Source: Talpa occidentalis
Lineage: Eukaryota > Chordata > Mammalia > Eulipotyphla > Talpidae
Reading direction: 5' to 3'
NCBI RefSeq assembly: GCF_014898055.3
Contig: NW_023601212.1
Span: 39,854,329-39,918,328 of the forward strand
DNA: 64,000 nucleotides
Every line of letters starts with the position of its first letter. Within the stretch, counting starts at the first letter, position 1. Below the pieces are notes generated by a model that was given only the letters and a program-made list of their open reading frames with translations, had not been told where the DNA came from and did no database searches. The position numbers were made by a program, and so were the translations under genes. This document shows, in pieces, positions 54,858 through 64,000 of this stretch.

Positions 54858-57800
54858 ATGGCAAATACAGATGCTAACATATCAATATTAACTCTAAATG
54901 TAAATGGACTAAACTCTTCAATAAAAAGACACAGAGTTGCAGCCTGGATTAAGAAACAAAACCCAACCTTTTGCTGTCTCCAGGAAACACATTTAGCTAC
55001 AAAAGATAAAAATAGGTTCAAAGTTAAAGGATGGAAAACAATCCTACAAGCAAATGGACCAAAAAATAAAGCAGGAACAGCTATACTTATATCAGATAAA
55101 ACAGACTTCAAACTCAAAAAAATAAAAAGAGACCCCAATGGTCACTACATTATGATCAAGGGGACAATAGTTCAAGAAGAAATAACACTCATTAACATAT
55201 ACTCACCAAACGAAGGAGCACCAAAATATATCAGACAACTGTTGTCCTCTCTGAAAACAGACATCAGAGAAAACACATACGTAGTGGGAGACTTCAACAC
55301 ACCACTATCAACAATGGATAGATCAACAAGACAAAAAATAAGTAAAGAAACTAAAGCTCTAAATAAGGACCTAGAGCATTTGGGCTTAACAGACATCTAT
55401 AGAACACTAAACCCAAAAAAAACGGAGTACACATTTTTCTCAAGCACACACGGATCATTCTCCAGGATCGATCACATACTGGGGCACAAGACAAACATCA
55501 ACAGATACACCAAGATTGAAATCATACCAACCATCTTTTCTGACCATGAAGGCATCAAACTAGAAATAAACCATAAAAAGAAGGCAAGGAACTATCCTAC
55601 CTCATGGAGATTAAAAACCACACTACTGGAAGACCACTGGACTAACGCGGAGATCAAAGAAGAAATGAAAAAATTCTTTGAATTGAATGACAAGGAGGAC
55701 ACCAATATCCTAAATGTATGGGATGCAGCAAAAGCAGTAATAAGAGGAAAATATATAGCAATAGAAGCTCACATCAAAAAACAAGAAAGAACTCAAAGAA
55801 ACAACCTAATCTCGAGGCTCAGAGATCTAGAAAAAGAACAACAAAAAAACCCCAAAACCAGTAGAAGAAAAGAAATAATAAAAACCAAAGCAGAGATAAA
55901 TGAAATTGAAACTAAAAAAACAATCCAAAAGATCAATGAAACCAAGAGCTGGTTCTTTGAAAAAAATCAATAAAATAGACAAACCCCTAGCCAGGCTCAC
56001 AAAGGAAAAAAGGGAGAAAGCACAAATAAACAGGATCATCAATGAAAGAGGAGAAATCACAATGGACACAGCAGAAATCAAAAGAATAATCAGTAACTAC
56101 TATGAACAGTTATATGGAAACAAGTTCAACAATCTAGAGGAGATGGACAAATTCCTACAACTCCACAATAACCCAAAGCTAGATAAAGAAGAAATAGAAC
56201 ACCTAAACAGACTAATTACAAGCAGCAAAATTGAAATGGTAATCAAAAACCTTCCCAAAAACAAAAGCCCAGGACCTGATGGATTTACAAATGAATTCTA
56301 CCAAACATTCAGAGACGAATTAGTGCCTATCCTTCACAAACTCTTCCAAAAAATTGAGAAGGAAGGGACAATACCAAACACGTTCTATGAAGCCAACATT
56401 ACACTAATACCAAAACCGAACAAGGACAACACAAAAAAGGAAAACTACAGGCCAATCTCCCTAATGAACACTGATGCAAAAATCCTCAATAAAATTTTAG
56501 CTATCAGAATCCAACAATGTATCCATAAGATAATTCACCACGATCAAGTAGGATTCATTCCAGGGACACAAGGATGGTTTAACATCCGAAAATCAATCAA
56601 CGTTATCAAACACATCAACAAAAAGAAATATAAAAACCATGATACTATCAATAGATGCTGAGAAAGCTTTCGACAAAGTGCAACACCCATTCATGATAAA
56701 AGCCCTTGAAATTCTTGGGATAAAAGGAACACACCTTAACATCATAAAGGCCATCTATGACAAGCCAACAGCCAGTATCATCCTCAATGGTGAAAAGCTG
56801 AAAGCAATTCCATTAAGATCTGGAACAAGACAAGGATGTCCACTCTCACCACTGCTTTTCAATATAATACTGGAAGTCCTAGCCAGAGCAATAATACAAG
56901 AGAAAGACATACAAGGAATCCAAATAGGAAAAGAAGAAGTCAAACTATCACTATTTGCAGATGATATGATAATATGCATAGAGAACCCCAAAAACTCCAC
57001 AGAAAAACTAATTCAACTCATCAATCAATTCAGTAAAGTGGCAGGATACAAAATCAACACGCAAAAGTCAGTAGCCTTCCTATACACAAACAATAATTCT
57101 GAAGAAGAAGAAATAAAAAAAAAATCCCTTTTATTATCGAAACAAAAAAAATCAAATATTTGGGCATAAATCTAACAAAAGAGGTTGAGGACCTATACAA
57201 AGAAAACTATAAAACACTGTTAAAAGAAATAGAAGAAGACACAAAGAAATGGAAAGACATCCCCTGCTCATGGATTGGAAGAATAAACATTATTAAAATG
57301 GCCATCCTACCAAAAGCAATATACAGATTCAATGCTATTCCAATCAAAATCTCAATGGCATTCTTCAAAGAAATAGAACAATTATTGATGAAATTCATAT
57401 GGAATCACCAAAAACCCCGAAGAGCCAAAGCTCTCCTGAAAAAAAAAGAAGGAAATGGAGGCATCACACTCCCAGACTTCAAACTATACTACAAAGCCGT
57501 AATCATCAAAACTGCATGGTATTGGAACAAGAACAGACATACAGACCAATGGAATCGAATAGAAAATCCAGAAATAAACCCACAGATTTATGGTCAACTA
57601 ATCTTTCACAAAGGAGCAAAGAATATGCATTGGAGCAAAGAAAGTTTGTTCAATAAATGGTGCTGGGAAAACTGGGTCGCTACATGCAAAAGAATGAAGC
57701 TTGACCAATACCTCACACCATACACAAAAATCAACTCAAAATGGATTAAAGAACTAGACATAAGACCTGAAACCATAAAATGCATAGAAGGAAATATAGG

Positions 57801-58683
57801 CGATACACTACGTGATTTGCATATCAAAGACATCTTTACAGACACATCACCCAAAGCAGTGATAGTGAAGGCAAAGATAAACGGCTGGGACTACATCAAA
57901 TTAAAGAGCTTCCTCACAGCAAAAGAGACAATAACAAAAACAAAGAGAAACCCCACCAACTGGGAGAACATTTTTGCACCCAACACTAATGATAAAGGAC
58001 TGATCACAAAAATCTACAAAGAGCTGATGAGACTCAGCAACAACAAAGAAAATTACCCAGTCAAAAAATGGGCAGAAGAGCTAAAAAGAAACTTCTCTGA
58101 AGAGGAAATGCAAATGGCCAACAGACATATGAAAAAATGTTCAACATGACTTGTAATCAGGGAAATGCAAATCAAAACTACCATGAGATACCATCTTACA
58201 CCAGTGAAAATGGCACATATTAAAAAAACTAGCAACAACAAATGTTGGCGAGGTTGTGGAGAAAAAGGAACTCTCCTGCACTGTTGGTGGGAGTGCAAAC
58301 TGGTCCAACCACTATGGAGAGCTGTGTGGAGATTTCTGGACCTACTAAACATAGAGCTTCCATATGATCCAGCAATTCCACTCCTAGGTATTTACCCAAA
58401 GGACACAGAAACATCAATTCCAAAGAGCACTTACACCCCTATGTTTATAGCAGCACTATTTACAATAGCTAAGCTTTGGAAATAGCCCAAATGCCCAAAA
58501 ATAGATGACTGGATCAAGAAGATATGGTACATATACACCATGGAATATTACTCAGCATTCAAAAAAGATAAACACATGCAATTTGCAGCAACATGGATGG
58601 CGCTGGAAGGGATCATGCTCAGCGAAATAAGCCAGAAAGAAAAAGAAAAATACCGGATGGTCTCACTCATAGCAGGAATCTAG
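54858..58683 (+). pseudogene. L1_E ORF2, multiply interrupted
   Basis: ATG at 54858. The endonuclease and following region are open for 371 codons. An extra A near 55967 shifts the frame, and a 2-bp loss near 56640 and changes in an A-run near 57120 shift it again. RT has [13 protein letters not shown] (about 56950). The frame from 57160 ends at TGA 58147-58149, the same base change as in L1_1. A further TAG is at about 58486. The normal stop is at 58681-58683. Confidence 0.93.
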
Positions 58684-58882
58684 AAAACTTAAATAAGGGA
58701 CCAGGAAAATGAATAACTATAAGAAAGTGAAAATCAAAATCAACAAAAAACTATGAACCAGAGACACTTTTTGGGGGCTGGGGGCGGGAGGGGAGGTATT
58801 GGGGTCAGAATGGGGGTTGCAATTTTATGGGGGAATATAAAAATAAAATTTATTATTTAAAAAAAAATAATAAAAGTAAAAC

Positions 58883-59352
58883 TGTTATAGAGCAACCCCG
58901 ATATTAAACGGTTCCTGGCTGTGGGTCCTCACCCGCGCTCTTTAAGGGGACTTATGAATACTCTACTACAGACACACGCCAAAGGGTTAATAAAAGGCTT
59001 ATTTACAAGAGAAAAGGAAATAAGGAAAATGTACAACTCAGGGAGAAAATAGGGAAATAAAGTCTTTAATGCGTCCTACCCCATCCGACGACCTGGAAAC
59101 CCAAAGTCACTCTCAGAGCTGGCCGGATGCTGCTAGCTGGTGGAGAGCCAAAATGGGGGAGCCCCCCAAAGCCCACGTGTCTGCCTTTTGTATCCACCTG
59201 GCTGCTTAACCCCACCCTCAGGTCCCAGCCACCTTCCCTTTGGTGGTGATGGGATTTGGAGTTCCCAGTGTCTTTGGCTTTGACCTGGGGTGGGGGTGGA
59301 GTCCACAAAGCCTATATGGAATTTGCTTTAGGACATCCTTTTCCCCCTAACA
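58883..59352 (-). repeat. ERV3c 3' LTR
   Basis: 470 bp, beginning tgttaggggg and ending ctataaca on minus. More changes from ERV3a than ERV3a's own pair. The poly(A) signal position reads aataag instead of aataaa. The polypurine tract gtggaaggggggaat precedes it. Confidence 0.92.
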
Positions 59353-59710
59353 ATTCCCCCCTTCCACTTTTTGCCACCATTTCCATGGTGATGAAGATCG
59401 AATATATGGAGGTTGGGATGCAGTCAGTCTCTCCAGGTATTTGTCCATTGTGGAAAGCAAAAGTCCTCCACTCCAGGAAAAAATAGTTCATCAGTTTAAG
59501 CCAAAAAAAATCTGGAGGTGTTAGCCAAAACAAGACAGCAGATATGTAAAAATTAGAGAAAAAAAAATGTTAAAATGGTTCAACTGATGTAAAAACACAA
59601 ATTTTCTCAACCTTGATCCCAAACTTTTAACAGCAAAGCAAAAGTTTGCAAACTAAATCTACTTTTAAACCATTTTCCTATTTTTGCATAAAATCACAGG
59701 GTAGAAATAA

Positions 59711-60185
59711 CTAACAGCAATTTTTAGCTGGCTTTGTTGAAATATTCCATACAGGATCAGAGCGAACCGGTGGCATCCGGTCGATGTATGCTTCAGGTAT
59801 AACGTTGGTCTCATCAGACTCCACCTGGGCTTTCCTCTTCTCGAGGGTACCAGGGCATTTTCGTTGGCCGGGTTGTCCAGTCCTGCCAATGGAGGCAAGC
59901 TTCTTCACCTTCTTTGGAGGTCTCTGGAACCCTACAAACAAGGCAAACAGGTTCTCCTCTTCTTGATTCAGCTCTTTTTCAACTTTCCGGAAGAACTCCA
60001 CACAAAGCCACACAATCAAACTCACGTCCAATTTTTTTGTTAAAACAGACAAAATCCCTATGGAAGTTATGCAAAAACAGACTCTGAAATAAGTAGCAAA
60101 AATTACTACCACTATTTGTATGCTGTGTTGGTATCAAGGGGAGAGAAAATGTGACAAGTTAGCTTTGCTGGAAAAAAAATTACAA
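59711..60185 (-). other. ERV3c post-pol exon with basic frame, no ATG
   Basis: A predicted acceptor (tttttttccag/caaagctaac on minus, 60185-60168) is followed by a 133-codon open frame (60112-59711) with no ATG in its first part. It encodes a hydrophobic N-terminal third, then KVEKELNQEEENL, then the basic GFQRPPKKVKKLASIGRTG block shared with ERV3a. Two independent ERV3 copies therefore keep this frame open. Translation would need a start in an upstream exon. Confidence 0.5.
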
Positions 60186-61321
60186 CCTTTCTGCAGCTCC
60201 TGGTTATTCAAAACAAAACAAAACAAAACAAAAACTTAGTGGATTCAGGACAGAATGCATAAAAAATTTCCAGTATTATGTCAAAGAAACCTTAGTAAAT
60301 GTCAGGTGTATTTCCAAGTCTATTCAGTCCTTTGTAGGAAAGTTTTTACTCTCAACAGTTCCATCAATAGGAATCCGTTGAGACCTTTTCTCCCTATATT
60401 TCCGGAAACAATTTCTGTCGGTGTGAAACAATTGAATATACAATATTACAAGGTGACAATCACCATTGACAATTTACATACATACCAGATACTACTGTTA
60501 ACATTTTGTACATATCAAAGTTTTACCATTTTCCCAAGTGACAATGCTTCCCTTCCAGTTTTACTTCATTAGGTAAAAGCCAAATAAAACAAATTCATGT
60601 AATGCCTTCCCAGGAGGAAAAGGAGAAACTTTGTGGAGTGTCTCAGGAGCTCTACTGAGGTTCCACAAAATTTCCTTGCATCAGTCAAATGACAGGCTAC
60701 CAAATTTGTACTTGAATTTAGATTTCTGGGAAGCTTTGCCATAAATATCAGAAAATTAACAGAAACAACAATATTCAATCTCTATGAAGGCACCGGCTTA
60801 GTTCAGTAGCACAATGTTGACAATCAAACTATAACTTTTTGTTTTTCTCATGACTGGAGACTCTTTTTTTTTTTTTTCAACGTCTATGGGCACCATGTAC
60901 ACCAATTTGTCAATCATTGGAGGTCAAGATGGTTAGACACAAGGACATACTGACAGACAACATATAGACACAAAGAGCTCTTTAGTTACCATTCATCACG
61001 CGTGGGATATCCCATACAACTGCAGTTTGTCTGATAGGCCAAAGTAACAATAAAAAAAAAAAACAGAAAAAAAAAACTTCAAGGTAAAAAAAAAAAACAA
61101 AAGTTGATAGGAAATAACAAAATCAAGATTAAAAACCTTTCTATGTAAAAAAAAAATACTGTCAGCATATGCATGATCCTAGATGTTATTTCACATCTCC
61201 TAAACTTTGAAAGGAAGAGATTGGTTAGAGCATGTTAGTTTTTTTCTCAGGGTTTCTTCAGAAAAAAAAAACGAGTTCTTGGGTATCCTGCAAAATTAAC
61301 TGGAAAAGAAGTCAGTAACAT
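60186..61321 (-). other. ERV3c post-pol noncoding region
   Basis: Counterpart of 39997-41161 in ERV3a, with the same order of blocks and A/T-run variation. No coding frames. Confidence 0.7.
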
Positions 61322-64000
61322 TCAAGTTTCTTTCTGTTTCTTAAATAAATATCTCAAGTCTTCAATGGGTTCACAAGACCAATGGGACTTCGTCTCTGGG
61401 TCAGTTCCTTCTGGAGCTTTCTTAACTCTGGAATGATGTACCCAGGGTTTTATACCTGCAAGTTTCAGAGAAGTATGTGTGCTTAGCAAAACGTCATATG
61501 GACCAGTCCATTTTTCTGACAACTGGTTTTGGGCATCCCCACTCTGCCAGGTCTTCAGTAAGACCTGATCTCCAGGTATGAAGGGATGCAATGGTTGATC
61601 AGGAGGCACAGAGATTCTCGGGGTTGCAAAGTTATGAATCACTGCCAGAACCTCCTGGATGTGTTTCACATATTGTGTGATCAGGCAATCTTGAGCTATT
61701 TCCAGACTGGCTTTCAGAACTGAGGCCTGGAAGGGTCTTCCAAACACAATTTCAAAGGGGCTTAATTGTAGCCCACTTCTAGGTGCCACTCTTATGTGGA
61801 GGAGGGCAAGGGATAGTACCTGGTCCCAACAAAGCTGTGTTTCTTGGCACAGTTTCGCCAAGGTTTTCTTTAAGGTGTGATTCATTTTCTCCGTTTGTCC
61901 AGAAGACTGCGGTCTCCATGCAGCATGCAATTTCCAGTTGATCTGTAACGCACTGCTTACTGCATGAGTAACATCAGAGACAAATGCTGGCCCATTATCA
62001 CTCTGGATAGAATCCGGCAACCCAAAGCGAGGAATTATCTCCTTTAGCAGCTGTTTTGCAACCTCAGAAGCTTTTTCCGTCTTTGTGGGAAATGCTTCCA
62101 CCCATCCCGAGAACGTATCCACAAAAACCAGCAGGTATTTGAAGTTGCCTGTTGTTCTAGGCATTTGTGTAAAGTCCACCTGCCAGTCCTCAAAAGGGCA
62201 CTTGCCTCGATATTGAACCCCAACGGCTTTGGGGTGGGAGTCAGTCTTGGGGTTATTCCTGGCACATAGTTGACAACCTCGGGTGATCCGTTGTGCTATT
62301 CTATGCAAATATGGTCCCTTCAAATATGGGCGCACAGTTTCTAATAAGGCATCTCTCCCATAGTGGGATCCTTCGTGAAGATGTTTTAGCACCGGATATA
62401 CCAGGGCCTCCGGGAGGAGTATCATCCCATGGGAGTTTACTCTCCAAGTAGAGCTGGGGTCAAACTCAGTAAATCCCCATGCACGAGCTCTCTCCTCATC
62501 CCGCTCGGTGTATTCAGGAGCATGCTGAGTCAGGTCCACAAGAGGGATGAGTGCACCCTGGAGGGCAGAACGGGCAGCGGCCTTAGCTGCCCGATCAGCT
62601 GCCCTGTTGCCCTTTGCCAAGTCAGACCCACCCTTTTGGTGGCCAGGACAGTGCATCACAGCGACAGCTGATGGTAAAGCTACTGCCTTTAACAAGGCCA
62701 GGATTTCTAATGGGTGTTTGACATCCTTGTTGCTAGCCGTAAGAAGTCCTCGCTCCTTCCAAATGGCCCCATGCATGTGGAGAATCATAAAAGAGTACTT
62801 TGAGTCAGTAAATATATTGACTCTTTTACCTTTTGAGAGTTCCAAGGCACGGGTCAGGGCTATTAATTCGGCTTTCTGTGCTGATGTACCTGCCGGAAGG
62901 GCCTTGGCTTCCACGGTGTTCTGGAGCATCACCACTGCATATCCAGCACATCGACGGCCTTGATGCATAAAGCTGCTGCCATCTGTAAACAGCTCCCACT
63001 CTGGATCCGGCAGAGGCTGGTCCGTTAGATCTGGTCGGCTGGCATACACTGTGTCTATGGTTTCTAAACAGTTATGGATTAAAGTGTCATCCTCAGATCC
63101 ATCTGCTTTGCTTGGAAGCAGTGTGGCAGGATTCAGGGAATTAGAAACCTGCAGTTTCACATTAGGATTGTCCAACAGAGCTGCTTGATATTTTCCCATT
63201 CGCCCAGCGGTTAACCAAAGTCCACCTTTCTGCTCCAGCAATGTCAAAACCTGATGTGGCACACACACAGTGATGGGCTGACCCAATGTAAACTTCTCTG
63301 CCTCATGTAGGAGGTCACAAGTGGCAGCCACAGCACGCAAGCATGGAGGCCATTCCTTAGTGGTGTGGTCCAACTGTTTGGACAGATACGCAACGGGCTG
63401 CATTTCTGGTCCCAACAATTGGATCAGCACTCCTAGGGCAACCCCCTGTCTCTCATGTACATAAAGTCTGAATGGCTTCCTAAGATCCGGAAGTCCTAAT
63501 GCTGGTGCTGAAATCAACTTTACTTTTATTTCATCAAAAGCCTTTTGACATTTCGGAGTCCAAGACAAAGGTTCAGAGTCCAGGCCTTTGAGAGCATCAT
63601 ATAAAGGTTTTGCTATTAGTCCAAAATTAGGAATCCAAATCCTACAAAACCCAGCCATACCCAAAAATCCGCACAACTGTCGCCGGTTACTGGGGATCCT
63701 AAGGGTTGAAATCACCTGTTTTCTTTCCGTCATCAGGCTCCGTCTGCCTTTCTTGATTTCAAACCCCAAATACGTCAGTTTGTTTGCATATCTGTGCCTT
63801 GTTAGGTGACACCTTGTAGCCACATTTTGCCAGGTGGTTCAGTACCACTATGGTATTTTCCAGACAAGATTCGTAGTCTGGACTTGCAATCAATAAATCA
63901 TCTACATATTGCAATAAGACGCCCTGGTTTAGTTGAACCTTCCTGAGATCCCTGGCCAGTATTTCCCCAAAAATAGTTGGGGAGTTCTTAAATCCCTGTG
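61322..64000 (-). pseudogene. ERV3c pol: RT end, RNase H, complete integrase
   Basis: From 63823 down to 61322 the frame is open for 833 codons. The nominal first codon is GTG inside RT and not a start. The upstream RT with YVDD (about 63890) is in another frame because of a ~2-bp deletion near 63783. Order: RT thumb (FLGMAGFCRIWIPNFG), connection, RNase H (ELFTDGSSF near residue 280; NIFTDSKYSF; GNRAADRAAK), integrase zinc region (HEGSHYGRDALL, CQLCARNN), catalytic core (WQVDFTQMP; SDNGPAF; SSGQTEKMN) and the C-terminal domain (GDQVLLKTW). Gamma-like. Partial at the window edge. Confidence 0.9.

Larger units (their letters stand above)
52459..58870 (+). mobile_element. L1_E: full-length LINE-1, broken ORFs
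   Basis: The conserved L1 5' end is gggggcggagcaacatggcggcg at about 52474. The preceding acaattttggatagag lies inside the duplication and may be non-templated or flanking. The duplication taaaagtaaaact is at 52446-52458 and 58871-58883. It has a 5' UTR of about 1.3 kb, ORF1 and ORF2 with frameshifts, a G-rich 3' UTR and a poly(A) tail. Confidence 0.93.
58883..64000 (-). mobile_element. ERV3c: minus-strand provirus, 3' half in window
   Basis: Read on minus, the window ends inside RT. RNase H and integrase follow, then the post-pol region, polypurine tract and the 3' LTR (59352 down to 58883). The 5' half lies beyond 64000. It is close in sequence to ERV3a across the shared regions. It faces ERV3b, making inverted repeats. 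Confidence 0.92.

Noticed and set aside
61322..63823. Independent 833-codon gene
   Set aside because: It begins with GTG inside RT. It is the tail of ERV3c pol after a small frameshift, not a gene with its own start.

Overview
This is nuclear DNA of a placental mammal, and almost all of it is retrotransposon. The evidence is direct: seven LINE-1 (L1) copies or fragments with recognisable ORF1/ORF2 reading frames, plus one old L1 fragment; ten copies of one tRNA-derived SINE with pol III A and B boxes, most with clear target-site duplications (TSDs); five endogenous retrovirus (ERV) copies from three families; and an RPL23 retrocopy. No single-copy host gene with a convincing intact structure was found. 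The SINE is not Alu, B1/B2, CHR or ERE as I know them. A bat or other laurasiatherian host is possible, but this is a low-confidence guess.

Layout. 1-2815: 3' part of an L1 with a large internal ORF2 deletion. 2918-6985: about 22 tandem copies of a ~186-bp noncoding monomer with a partial higher-order pattern. 6986-9657: degenerate LTR-like sequence on the minus strand and a young SINE. 9658-14232: provirus ERV1 (gamma-like gag/pro/pol), deleted from RT to the env membrane anchor, with a SINE in its 5' LTR and an RPL23 retrocopy in its polypurine tract. 14239-16732: mostly unassigned sequence, an old L1 fragment and three SINEs. 16752-18799: 5'-truncated L1 with a 19-bp TSD.

19101-46708 is a nested stack. 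An old L1 (L1_A) holds a twin-primed L1 (L1_B). L1_B holds a class II (betaretrovirus-like) provirus ERV2 at 20455-35858. ERV2 holds a nearly complete L1 (L1_D, 24300-30902) and a SINE. Beyond it lies another old L1 (L1_C), interrupted by four SINEs, a short L1 and a young internally deleted provirus, ERV3a (39064-42503).

46709-64000 holds two further ERV3-family copies facing each other: ERV3b on plus (gag and broken pol) and ERV3c on minus (3' LTR and a long open RNase H-integrase frame). L1_E (52459-58870) lies between them.

The most interesting material is the ERV3 family. Its Gag reading frame has a hydrophobic segment and a duplicated coiled-coil block in front of a gammaretrovirus-like capsid. 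A repeat-rich linker precedes protease. The ~1-2 kb region after pol has no env but is homologous to the pre-env region of class II ERV2, including a splice acceptor and a short basic, env-leader-like reading frame. All proviral coding regions described are broken or partial, and none is proposed to be functional.
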